Positions 15,032 to 21,791 of a stretch of 21,791 nt of DNA are shown in pieces; positions within the stretch are counted from its first letter, which is position 1, and each line of letters starts with the position of its first letter. The notes below the pieces were generated by a model. That model was not told the origin of the DNA. It ran no database searches and saw only the letters and a program-made list of their open reading frames with translations. Origin of the DNA: UBA668 sp043721915 (lineage in GTDB: Bacteria > Actinomycetota > Acidimicrobiia > Acidimicrobiales > Ilumatobacteraceae); assembly GCA_043721915.1 (NCBI GenBank), contig JAYSPV010000143.1, forward strand, positions 1-21,791, given 5' to 3'. A program made the position numbers and the translations under genes.

Positions 15032-15970
15032 CTATCCGGAAATCGCGAGGAACTCGCACCTGGCTCGGTACAGGTGTGCGAGTTCATCGCACATCTCATC
15101 GATGTCGAGTAGATCGAGTTCGCACGCGCGCTCGACCTGCCAACCAACGCGATGGCAGCGTCGATCTCGACGCTTGTCGCGGCTCGTGCCCGACAGCATC
15201 AGATGGTCCGGATGCAAGTCGATCTCCACTCCCCGCTTCACCGACGGCACTGCCAAGTCGAGAGTGATGCGCGAGCCTCCGGGCAGCAACAACGGCTGAA
15301 CTTGGGTGACCACTGGAACGCCTCGATGACGAAGCCCCGCAGCGACCACCACTTCCGGATGCGAGTCGGCTGCCCTCCCCGACCGCGCGAGGAGGGTGTC
15401 CAAGAACCGAATTGACCCAGGCCGGGCGGAGTGTGCCAACACACCGCCGACAGCGCGCAGCGTCGTCATCGGGCACAGGCCGTCGTTGAGCAACTGCTCG
15501 ACAACCGACCGGTGATCGAGTTCCGTGAGATCCGTTGCGAGGTCGAAGGCAAGACGTGCGCCGCTTGCGATTCGGATGCCGTCGGGGCGAGTGACGATGT
15601 GGCTCGCAGGGATCTTGGTGCTCTGCCGCACAACGACGCCGGGGAACGGGCCGACGTGCATTCCGTGGGGGACGCCGTACGAAACGTCGAGGTTGCGGGG
15701 CATTCGCCGCAGCCCCAACAGCCGGCCACCCGACGGACCGGTGACATACCCGCGCGGGTACGACATCGACAGCGCCGCGCAGCGAGCCTCAAGGGTGAGC
15801 GGGGTGGATGCCAGGTGAACCACTTGCTCGTACATCTGATCGAGCACCCCCGCCTGCACGGCGGCTTGACGCTGTCGTCGACTGAGACCTGCTCGTGTCA
15901 GGGCAGCGTGTGTAGCCATGCCATGGTGCGCCCGGAAATGGGCAAGGACTTCCAAGGAGAACATCTTCAT
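15032..15970 (-). CDS. AbiEi-like winged-helix and DUF559 (Vsr-like nuclease fold) protein
   Basis: 312 residues from ATG 15970, with GAGG 5 nt upstream. The N-terminal 55 residues (VLAHFRAHHGMATHAALTRA and GLSRRQRQAAVQAG) resemble the winged-helix of AbiEi-type antitoxins. The middle is of unknown function. The C-terminal 110 residues look like DUF559/Vsr-related PD-(D/E)XK folds: SHPEVVVAAGLRHRG, then SRITLDLAVP, VEIDLHPDHL, RDKRRDRRCHRVGWQVER. Candidate acidic residues are E206, D238, E249 and D251. Genes of this architecture are common, scattered and functionally uncharacterised in actinobacteria. No partner toxin gene is adjacent. The gene is bracketed by a 19-bp repeat family on both sides, in opposite orientations. 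Whether it is a nuclease is inference. Confidence 0.82.
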   Translation of the reverse strand: MKMFSLEVLAHFRAHHGMATHAALTRAGLSRRQRQAAVQAGVLDQMYEQVVHLASTPLTLEARCAALSMSYPRGYVTGPSGGRLLGLRRMPRNLDVSYGVPHGMHVGPFPGVVVRQSTKIPASHIVTRPDGIRIASGARLAFDLATDLTELDHRSVVEQLLNDGLCPMTTLRAVGGVLAHSARPGSIRFLDTLLARSGRAADSHPEVVVAAGLRHRGVPVVTQVQPLLLPGGSRITLDLAVPSVKRGVEIDLHPDHLMLSGTSRDKRRDRRCHRVGWQVERACELDLLDIDEMCDELAHLYRARCEFLAISG

Positions 15971-16055
15971 CACAACCTCGTCGGGTCGCTGGGTCTCTGG
16001 GGGAAGCTTCACGCGACGATACCGACGGCGTGCCGGTCCGGGACATCGCAACAGG

Positions 16056-16142
16056 CATCCGAGTGCCCAGGGACCAACGGGGTGCGCGCTGGCACTCGAA
16101 TGGGGCGCTGGCACTCGAATGGGGCGCTGGCACTCGGATCGG
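16056..16142. repeat. Right copy of 19-bp palindromic repeat family
   Basis: One unit in left orientation (CATCCGAGTGCCCAGGG, from 16056) is followed by three tandem 19-bp units in the opposite orientation: GCGCTGGCACTCGAATGGG at 16086-16104 and 16105-16123, and GCGCTGGCACTCGGATCGG at 16124-16142. Reverse-complemented, these share the CATCCGAGTGCCAG core of the left array. The 15971-16176 gap otherwise holds only the divergent promoters. Confidence 0.75.
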
Positions 16143-16163
16143 AGCGGGGGTGGGGCGTGGCGG

Positions 16164-16169
16164 TAGGTT
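16164..16169 (+). promoter_or_regulatory. Putative leaderless -10 box (TAGGTT) for the 16177-19138 operon
   Basis: TAGGTT is followed by exactly 7 nt and ATG 16177. There is no Shine-Dalgarno sequence. The box lies 21 bp downstream of the last 19-bp repeat unit. Confidence 0.45.
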
Positions 16170-16176
16170 CACGGGC

Positions 16177-16467
16177 ATGGCACTCCACACGCGACTCGCC
16201 GAACTGCTGGAGATCGAGCACCCGGTGATGCTGGCCGGCATGGGTGGCGTCAGTTACCACCGACTCGTCGCCTCAGTCAGCGAAGCGGGCGGCATCGGCC
16301 CGTTCGGTGGCGAGGACGGCCTCGTCGTCGATGTCAGCCGCGAGTTCATGCCCTGCGGTCAGGGTGTTGATGCGATCAACTCACTGGAGTACGAAGGTGA
16401 CATCGTGCGCAGCATGGTCGCGGAACCGGAACGGGCGATGGAGCGCCTCGCTTCGGTGCGCCGATGA
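16177..16467 (+). CDS. Internally deleted nitronate monooxygenase remnant (pseudogene or microprotein)
   Basis: 96-residue frame joining both ends of a nitronate monooxygenase/2-nitropropane dioxygenase-like flavoprotein. The N-terminal half (LHTRLAELLEIEHPVMLAGM, then VSYHRLVASVSEAGGIG) matches the first beta-alpha unit of that TIM-barrel family. The C-terminal half (EFMPCGQGVDAINSL, then DIVRSMVAEPERAMERLASV) matches the family's terminal FMN-phosphate and helix region. Full-length members have about 310-370 residues, so roughly 220-270 residues of barrel are absent, without a frame shift. The join lies near residues 42-56 (about 16300-16345). It cannot form an FMN barrel. Promoter, start and ATGA coupling to the next gene remain intact, so it may persist mainly as the translated leader of the operon. 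Confidence 0.75.
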   Translation: MALHTRLAELLEIEHPVMLAGMGGVSYHRLVASVSEAGGIGPFGGEDGLVVDVSREFMPCGQGVDAINSLEYEGDIVRSMVAEPERAMERLASVRR

Positions 16468-17897
16468 GCACGACCGCCGACGGGATCATCACCAGCCACA
16501 TCGCCGCCGTATGGGCCGCGGATGTGCTGCCCACACTGCAGGACTACATCCGCATCCCGTGCGTGTCGCAAGCCTTTGACCCCGACTGGAAGGCGAACGG
16601 CCACCAGGATCGCGCCACGGAGATGATTCGCTCCTGGTGCGCTGCACGCGACATCGCGGGCCTGACCGTGGAAGTGATCGAGCTGCCCGGCCGCAGCCCG
16701 CTGATCGTCGCCGAGGTGCCTGCGTTCGCGACCGACCTGGCCACCTGCCCGTCTGACGATACGGTGCTGCTCTACGGCCACTGCGACAAGCAGCCGGAGA
16801 TGGTCGGCTGGCGCGACGACCTCGGCCCATGGCAGCCCGTGCTCGAGAACGACCGGCTCTATGGCCGCGGCGGCGCCGACGACGGCTACGCCGCGTTCGC
16901 GTCGCTCCTCGCGATCGAGGCGGCCCAGCGTGCAGGCACTCCCCACGCTCGGTTGATCGTCCTGATCGAGGCCAGCGAGGAGAGCGGAAGCCCTGACCTG
17001 CCGGCCTACCTCGCCACTCTCGCCGACCGAGTCGGGTCCCCCACCCTGGTGCTGTGCCTCGACTCGGGCTGCTTGGACTACGAGCGGATGTGGGTCACGA
17101 CCTCGCTGCGCGGGATGATCGGCGGCAACCTGCGGGTCGACATCCTCGAAGAGGGCGTGCACAGCGGCGAGGCGAGCGGCGTGGTGCCGTCGTCGTTCCG
17201 CATCGCTCGCATCTTGCTCGATCGGCTGGAGGACAGCGCAACCGGCGAACTGCTGTTGCCCGAGCTCCACGTGCCCGTGCCCGAGGATCGCCGACGGCAG
17301 GCGACCGACACTGCCGCCGAGTTCCCGATCGCCGGCCACTTCCCGTTCGTGGACGGCGCCCGTCCGATGGTGGACGGTGCCACCGAGCAACTGCTCGCCC
17401 GCACCTGGAAGCCATCGCTGAGCATCACCGGCGTCGGCGGCATTCCACCGGTCGAGTTGGCCGGCAACGTGCTGCGGCCGCACACCACGTTGCACCTCAG
17501 CATCCGGCTGCCACCGACATGCAACTGCGAGCAGGCGCTGGCCGCCGTCGAGCGGGCGCTGACCGCTGATCCGCCGTACGGCGCGCGTGTGCAGTTCCTC
17601 GACGGCCACAGCGGCCCGGGCTGGAACGCGCCGTCCTTTGCGCCGTGGCTGCAAGCGGCCCTCGACGACGCCGGCATGAAGGCGTTCGGCCGAGAGACGC
17701 GCGCGTTCGGCGAGGGCGGCTCGATCCCGTTCATGGGCATGCTGGGCGGGATGTTCCCGGCCGCACAGTTCGTGATCACCGGCGCGCTCGGCCCGGGCGC
17801 CAACGCCCACGGGCCGAACGAGTTCCTGCACGTGCCGACAGCGGTCAAGCTGACCGAGTGCCTCGCCCACGTGCTGCACGCGCACGCGACCCGCTGA
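16464..17897 (+). CDS. M20-family metallopeptidase, carnosine dipeptidase (CNDP)-like
   Basis: Di-zinc or di-manganese peptidase of 477 residues, typical of CNDP-type M20 enzymes. Expected metal ligands and catalytic residues are all visible: H106 and D108 in LYGHCDKQPE, bridging D139 in RGGADDG, catalytic E172 and ligand E173 in EASEESGS, D200 in CLDSG and H449 in NAHGPNE. The lid domain carries H233 in GVHSGEASG. There is no signal peptide, so it is probably cytosolic and acts on dipeptides or N-acyl amino acids. Its ATG overlaps the stop of the truncated upstream gene (ATGA), and its stop overlaps the next start (TGATG). All three genes are therefore translationally linked. Confidence 0.92.
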   Translation: MSTTADGIITSHIAAVWAADVLPTLQDYIRIPCVSQAFDPDWKANGHQDRATEMIRSWCAARDIAGLTVEVIELPGRSPLIVAEVPAFATDLATCPSDDTVLLYGHCDKQPEMVGWRDDLGPWQPVLENDRLYGRGGADDGYAAFASLLAIEAAQRAGTPHARLIVLIEASEESGSPDLPAYLATLADRVGSPTLVLCLDSGCLDYERMWVTTSLRGMIGGNLRVDILEEGVHSGEASGVVPSSFRIARILLDRLEDSATGELLLPELHVPVPEDRRRQATDTAAEFPIAGHFPFVDGARPMVDGATEQLLARTWKPSLSITGVGGIPPVELAGNVLRPHTTLHLSIRLPPTCNCEQALAAVERALTADPPYGARVQFLDGHSGPGWNAPSFAPWLQAALDDAGMKAFGRETRAFGEGGSIPFMGMLGGMFPAAQFVITGALGPGANAHGPNEFLHVPTAVKLTECLAHVLHAHATR

Positions 17898-19138
17898 TGA
17901 TCAAGATGCTGCGGTCCAACGCGGACCTCCGCGCGCTCTTCTTCGCACAGGTCGTGTCGTTCATGGGCGACTGGTTCTCCTTCGTCGCGATGGCCGGGAT
18001 GGTCAAGGACTCCACCGGTAGCGCCTTCCTGGTCTCGCTCGCCTACGTGTCGTTCTCGCTCCCCTCGTTCCTTGTCTCGCCCGTCGCCGGCCCGGTGGTC
18101 GACAGGTTCGACCGTCGGCGGCTGCTGCTGGTCATGTCGGCGCTGCAAGCCGTGGCTGCGCTGGGTCTGCTGACCGCCTCGTCGGATCGGATCTGGCCGC
18201 TGTTCGCGTTCCAGTGCACGATCAGTGCGCTTGCTGCGTTCGTGAAACCGGCCATCGACGCCGGGGTCCCGAACCTCGCCCGCGACGACAAGGAGTTCCG
18301 TACGGCCAATGCCCTGTTCGGCAGCACATGGGGCGTGATGCTCGCACTGGGAGCTGCGCTGGGGGGCGTGTTCAGCCAGGCGTTCGGCCGCCCGGCGGCC
18401 TTCGTCGCCAACGCCGTCTCGTTCGTCATTGCGCTCGGCCTGTTCGCACTCATCCGCCATCCGATGCAGGAGCAGCAACACGCACATCGAGCGACGATCA
18501 ACATCGCCGCCGACATGAAGGAGGCGGTCGCCTACGCCCGCAAGGATCACGTGGTGCTCGCATTGATCGCCAGCAAGGCCACGTTCGCGATCGGTGCCGG
18601 CACCGTCAGCCAGTTGCCGATCCTCGCTTCCTCCGCGTTCCATTGGAAGGACGGCGGTACCGGCCTGCTGCTGGGCGCCCGTGGCTTGGGCGCCGGCCTC
18701 GGCCCGATCGTCGCGGCCCGGTTCGCGAAGGGCCAACTCTCCAAGGTGCTCCGCGTGTGCGGCATGGCCGGGCTCGGGTTCAGTCTCTTCTACATGGCAG
18801 CTGCGTGGTCGCCGGTGATCTACCTTGCCGCGTTCGCGATCACCGTCGCTCACCTCGGTGGAGGAGCGCAGTGGACCCTGAGTAGCTACGGTCTCGCGCT
18901 GCGAACGCCGGACTCGATCCGCGGCCGAGTGATGGCCGGCGACTACGCGATCGTGACGCTCGTGATGAGCATCAGCGCACTGCTTGCGGGAGCGAGCAGC
19001 AGCCACCTCGGGGTCAGGTGGACCATCACCGTGTTCGCCATCGCCGCCGGACTGGCGAGCGTGGCATACAACGTGCTCACTCGCACGACGATCAACCGGC
19101 TTCGCGTGCTCGAAGCCACCGCACCCGCCACCGACTGA
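17897..19138 (+). CDS. MFS transporter, EntS/MFS_3-like exporter family
   Basis: 413-residue integral membrane protein starting MIKMLRSNADLRALFFAQVV, with 10-12 hydrophobic segments. The MFS motif A appears between the second and third helices as GPVVDRFDRRRLLLV, and the long N-terminal region LFFAQVVSFMGDWFSFVAMA is typical of the MFS_3 (enterobactin exporter-like) group. A central hydrophilic loop (MQEQQHAHRATINIAADMKE) separates the two six-helix halves. The ATG shares one base with the M20 stop, so the two are co-translated. The transporter may export a product or toxic substrate linked to the peptidase, but the direction and substrate are not visible. It ends 4 bp from the convergent methyltransferase gene. 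Confidence 0.9.
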   Translation: MIKMLRSNADLRALFFAQVVSFMGDWFSFVAMAGMVKDSTGSAFLVSLAYVSFSLPSFLVSPVAGPVVDRFDRRRLLLVMSALQAVAALGLLTASSDRIWPLFAFQCTISALAAFVKPAIDAGVPNLARDDKEFRTANALFGSTWGVMLALGAALGGVFSQAFGRPAAFVANAVSFVIALGLFALIRHPMQEQQHAHRATINIAADMKEAVAYARKDHVVLALIASKATFAIGAGTVSQLPILASSAFHWKDGGTGLLLGARGLGAGLGPIVAARFAKGQLSKVLRVCGMAGLGFSLFYMAAAWSPVIYLAAFAITVAHLGGGAQWTLSSYGLALRTPDSIRGRVMAGDYAIVTLVMSISALLAGASSSHLGVRWTITVFAIAAGLASVAYNVLTRTTINRLRVLEATAPATD

Positions 19139-19142
19139 ACGG

Positions 19143-20705
19143 CTACTGCGGGCGCATCTTCTCCCGCGGGAATCGGATCGGCAGCTCCGCACGGATCAGA
19201 TCGTCGATCTCGTCGGGGATGTGACTCGGGAAGTTGGTCGCGAGCACGTCCTGCACCTTGGCAACCGCTCGGTCGATGATCTTGGGGCGGCCGACCTCGT
19301 TCCATTCCTTCGGGCTGAGGCGGTCGTGGATGGCCGGGTAGATGTACTCCGTCTGCATGATCTCGAGGGTCTGGGGGGCACCGAGGTAGTGGCCAGGGCC
19401 ACCGATCACCGCTGCGCGGATGACGTCGATCGACAACGTGTCCTCATTGACCTCGATGCCCTTGATGGTGCGCTGCGCCGCGCCGACGATGTCGTTGTCG
19501 AGGACGACACCCTCCAGCGAGAAGCCGAGCAGGCTGCCGTGCATCCCGGCAGATTCGTAGATCAGGTTGGCACCGGCGTTGCCGACGAGCGCATGGTTGT
19601 AGCCCTTCTCGGCGCCCGCCTGCACATCGGGCATCTTGGCGTCGCTGATACCGCTCGATGTCCCGCCGGTGAGGTCGTAGAAGTGGGCCATCTGCGCGCA
19701 TGCCGACGACAGCAGTGCCTGCTCGGGGCTGCCACCGGACATCGCACCGCTGCGCAGATCGCTCACGAATGGCCAGAGGCCGAAGATGGCAGGGTGCCCA
19801 GGCTTGATCGCGTTGACGTAGGCGAGGCCGGCGAGCACCTCGGCCACCTCTTGGACGAGCGCGCCGGCAAGTGCCGCCGGTGCAGTCGCGCCGGCCTGGC
19901 CGGCCGACAGCAGGAGCACGGGCATGCCACCGTGGACGGCCACTTCGAGGCAGCCGCACGCGTCGGCGGTGAACTTCAACGGCGGCACCACGAAGCAGTT
20001 CGATTGGCTCACGAAGGGCCGAGCGCGCCACTTGTCCTCGCCACCGGCGATGTGGTGGAACATCTTCAGCGACGCCTTCACGTGGTCGGGGTGCACCCAC
20101 GAGGTACCGACGTGCTTGGTCGTACCGGAGACGCTGAGGTACGCGGTGTTGATGTCCATCTCGAAGGGGTCGGGCAGGTCACGCGGCACGACAGAGCGTT
20201 GGTAGAAGTGAATGTGCTCCATCGTGTCGACGAGGCGGGCGATGTCGTAGGCGTCCTGCGAAGTGCTCTCGCGGTACTCACCGGTGATGGCATCGACGAT
20301 GTACACCGCAGCACCGGCGGTGCCGAAGTACACACGCTTGCCCGACGGCTCCATGTCGTATTGCGGGTCCTGCGCATGGAGCGTGAAGTTACGGCCAGCG
20401 ATCGCGAGCGTGTCCTCGACCAAGGCGCGAGGGAACAGCAGCCGACCGCCGTCGCTGAGGGTGCAGCCCTTGGGGAGCAGGTAGTCCAGGCAGGACGGAG
20501 GCGCATCCGCGAGGCCGATGTTCTCCAAGACGTTCAGCGCTGCTTCGTGGACCCTCAGTACCTCGGCGTCGGTCAGCGGCTTGTAGCGCCCGGAGACCAT
20601 GCCCGGGTTGACCGGCCGAACATCGTTGGCCAACGGCGCCGTACGCAGCGCCACCCGTGCGGCGCGCCCACCACGACGGCCTGACGTTTCCTGAACAACG
20701 CTCAT
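19143..20705 (-). CDS. MttB-superfamily (trimethylamine/betaine-type) methyltransferase, non-pyrrolysine
   Basis: TIM-barrel corrinoid-type methyltransferase homologue of 520 residues. Family segments: PLTDAEVLRVHEAALNVLENIG near the start, GTAGAAVYIVDAITGEYRES, KPGHPAIFGLWPFVSDLRSG, and GGTSSGISDAKMPDVQAGAEKG. The frame is uninterrupted, with no in-frame amber codon, so it is not a pyrrolysine-containing trimethylamine methyltransferase. It belongs to the broader set that includes glycine betaine and proline betaine demethylases, but the substrate is not assignable. No cognate corrinoid protein or reductive activator gene lies within the window. ATG 20705 has GGGGAG 6 nt upstream. It is divergent from a GcvA-type LysR regulator, a frequent arrangement for regulator-target pairs. 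Confidence 0.9.
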   Translation of the reverse strand: MSVVQETSGRRGGRAARVALRTAPLANDVRPVNPGMVSGRYKPLTDAEVLRVHEAALNVLENIGLADAPPSCLDYLLPKGCTLSDGGRLLFPRALVEDTLAIAGRNFTLHAQDPQYDMEPSGKRVYFGTAGAAVYIVDAITGEYRESTSQDAYDIARLVDTMEHIHFYQRSVVPRDLPDPFEMDINTAYLSVSGTTKHVGTSWVHPDHVKASLKMFHHIAGGEDKWRARPFVSQSNCFVVPPLKFTADACGCLEVAVHGGMPVLLLSAGQAGATAPAALAGALVQEVAEVLAGLAYVNAIKPGHPAIFGLWPFVSDLRSGAMSGGSPEQALLSSACAQMAHFYDLTGGTSSGISDAKMPDVQAGAEKGYNHALVGNAGANLIYESAGMHGSLLGFSLEGVVLDNDIVGAAQRTIKGIEVNEDTLSIDVIRAAVIGGPGHYLGAPQTLEIMQTEYIYPAIHDRLSPKEWNEVGRPKIIDRAVAKVQDVLATNFPSHIPDEIDDLIRAELPIRFPREKMRPQ

Positions 20706-20738
20706 GTACTACTCCCCGATCGCCGAACTGACCCCAGC

Positions 20739-20767
20739 AGTGTGACGAGGTGAACGCGGATCGACAA
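20739..20767 (-). promoter_or_regulatory. Putative promoter for the MttB-family gene
   Basis: On the minus strand TTGTCG (20762-20767) is separated by 17 bp from CACACT (20739-20744), then about 27 nt of leader with the Shine-Dalgarno. Both boxes are weak matches. The location overlaps the region where the divergent LysR protein would be expected to bind. Confidence 0.3.
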
Positions 20768-20804
20768 GCGATTCTCCTTCATGGATCAGTGAGCAGAGTT
20801 CATG

Positions 20805-20810
20805 TATCGT
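20805..20810 (+). promoter_or_regulatory. Putative leaderless -10 box (TATCGT) for the LysR gene
   Basis: TATCGT is followed by 6 nt and GTG 20817. The upstream ATG 20802 would overlap the box and lacks a Shine-Dalgarno sequence. Confidence 0.35.
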
Positions 20811-20816
20811 GCCGAT

Positions 20817-21752
20817 GTGTCCGACCTTCCACCGCTGGCCTCGCTCCGTTCGTTCGAGAGTGCGGCACGCCACCTCAGCTTCCGTGCCGCCGCCGCCGAG
20901 CTCTCGGTCACGCAATCGGCGATCAGCCACCAGGTGGCCGAGCTGGAACGACGGCTGGGGGTGAAGCTGTTCCATCGGCACAGCCGGCGGGTCGCTCTCA
21001 CCACCGCTGGCGAGCAGTACCACCCCTACCTTCGCGACGCGTTCGACCGCATCGCTCAGGGCACTGCCCTGGTACGCGCAACCATTGCACCGACGCGCGA
21101 CCTCGACGTGCAGGTGTACGTCACGGTCGCGGTGCGCTGGCTGATCCCGCGCCTGCACTCGTTCACCGCGGCCAATCCCGACGTACGGGTGCGGTTCAAC
21201 ACCAGTCAACTGGATTGGGAGTTCGACGAGACTGCCGCCGACGTCGCGATCGTCTGCACGGCACGCCCCCAGCGCCCCGGTCTGCACGCCACCCACCTGT
21301 TCGACGCCCAGCTCTCGCCAGTGTGCAGCCCGGCACTCGTCCATGGCGGCATCGGGATGCGCCAGCCGGCCGACCTGGTCAACCACTCACTGCTGCAGGT
21401 GTACACCGCTGCCGACGAATGGTCGGTGTGGTTGCAGGCCGCCGGCGTGCCTGCAGATCTGGGCCAGAGCGGCCCGCGCTTCGACAGCTACCTGCTCGCG
21501 CTGGAGGCCGCGATCGACGGTCAGGGTGTGGCGATCGTGCCGCGCTTCCTTGCGGCCGCCGACCTGCGCAGCGGCCGCCTGGTCGCCCCGTTCGCGCTGC
21601 AGGTGCCACAGCCGAGACGGTGGTACCTGGTGTGCCGGAACGACCGACGCGACGACCCGCGAGTGGTCGCGTTTCGAGACTGGCTGCGCGATCAAGTCGG
21701 CGACGACCCGGAGATCCCCAGCTCGCACCCGGGTTCGGACGCGCATGGATGA
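20817..21752 (+). CDS. LysR-family transcriptional regulator, GcvA-like
   Basis: 311 residues from GTG 20817 (MSDLPPLASLRSFESAARHL). The N-terminal winged helix-turn-helix is clear (FRAAAAELSVTQSAISHQVA, then LERRLGVKLFHRHSRRVALT), followed by a linker helix. The C-terminal periplasmic-binding-like effector domain runs from about residue 90 (DLDVQVYVTVAVRWLIPRLH), with the GcvA-branch pattern of SLLQVY and WLQAAGV. ATG 20802 would add five residues but has no Shine-Dalgarno; a TATCGT box 6 nt before the GTG and the usual LPPLxxLRxFE opening favour the GTG. It is divergent from the MttB-family gene and probably controls it. The stop overlaps a following ATG as ATGA. Confidence 0.9.
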   Translation: MSDLPPLASLRSFESAARHLSFRAAAAELSVTQSAISHQVAELERRLGVKLFHRHSRRVALTTAGEQYHPYLRDAFDRIAQGTALVRATIAPTRDLDVQVYVTVAVRWLIPRLHSFTAANPDVRVRFNTSQLDWEFDETAADVAIVCTARPQRPGLHATHLFDAQLSPVCSPALVHGGIGMRQPADLVNHSLLQVYTAADEWSVWLQAAGVPADLGQSGPRFDSYLLALEAAIDGQGVAIVPRFLAAADLRSGRLVAPFALQVPQPRRWYLVCRNDRRDDPRVVAFRDWLRDQVGDDPEIPSSHPGSDAHG

Positions 21753-21791
21753 CCAAGAGGTCGTTGCGCGCGCCACAGGGGGTTGCCACAA
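21749..21791 (+). CDS. Possible start of a downstream gene, cut by window edge
   Basis: An ATG overlaps the LysR stop as ATGA and opens a frame (MTKRSLRAPQGVAT) that runs off the window. Only 14 codons are visible, with no clear Shine-Dalgarno, so this is suggestive only. A second frame from ATG 21745 is also open. Confidence 0.3.
   Translation, partial: MTKRSLRAPQGVAT

Noticed and set aside
17078..19192. 704-codon minus-strand frame across the M20 and MFS genes
   Set aside because: It is antisense to two well-supported genes, and its composition (Arg/His/Glu/Gly-rich, no motifs) is that of a shadow frame.
18984..20684. 566-codon plus-strand frame opposite the MttB-family gene
   Set aside because: Shadow of the methyltransferase gene; it has no recognisable domain and no credible start signal.
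19143..20705. Possible pyrrolysine codon in the MttB-family gene
   Set aside because: The frame is open throughout and the only TAG in frame is the terminal stop, at the expected C-terminal end.
20778..20804. TTCATG direct repeat 21 bp apart between the MttB-family and LysR genes
   Set aside because: Only 6 bp long, not shaped like the T-N11-A dyad expected for a LysR site, and one copy merges with coding-start sequence.

Overview
This is a high-GC chromosomal window with the style of an actinobacterium, most likely Acidimicrobiia (an Ilumatobacter-like lineage). That placement is an inference. It rests on the base composition, the actinobacterial form of IF-2 with its long Pro/Ala/Gly/Arg linker, the rimP-nusA-ylxR-infB order, a relative of the mycothiol-dependent nitroreductase Rv2466c, and several genes that look leaderless (a TANNNT box 6-8 nt before an SD-less start). 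No rRNA, tRNA, CRISPR array or insertion sequence was seen.

Layout. 1-8231 (mainly minus) is the translation/transcription block rimP > nusA > ylxR > infB, then rbfA > truB. The block is split between infB and rbfA by a minus-strand DsbA-like thiol protein and a plus-strand 3-hydroxyisobutyrate-dehydrogenase-like gene. truB is cut by the left edge. A 203-bp divergent region with a leader hairpin separates rimP from proS (8435-10189, plus). 10284-10841 is an unrecognised protein with a Cys/His cluster. 10861-12753 (minus) holds an SDR and a MaoC hydratase, which together resemble the two enzymatic halves of peroxisomal multifunctional enzyme type 2. Divergent from these is a Tat-exported, zinc-dependent PGRP-type amidase, then a geranylgeranyl-reductase-family flavoprotein.

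14932-16176 is the most unusual stretch: a minus-strand gene for an AbiEi-like winged-helix plus DUF559/Vsr-like nuclease protein, bracketed on both sides by a 19-bp palindromic repeat family in opposite orientations. Next comes a tightly coupled plus-strand operon (16177-19138): a nitronate monooxygenase that has lost its middle in frame, an M20 dipeptidase and an MFS exporter. The window ends with an MttB-superfamily methyltransferase (minus) divergent from a GcvA-type LysR regulator, and possibly the first codons of another gene.

How the genes work together. The left half is housekeeping: ribosome maturation (RimP, RbfA, TruB), transcription elongation (NusA), initiation (IF-2) and tRNA charging (ProRS). 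The right half is accessory catabolism (beta-oxidation-type steps, peptide hydrolysis and export, methylamine- or betaine-like demethylation) arranged as small independent units. There is no gene-free stretch longer than about 210 bp.
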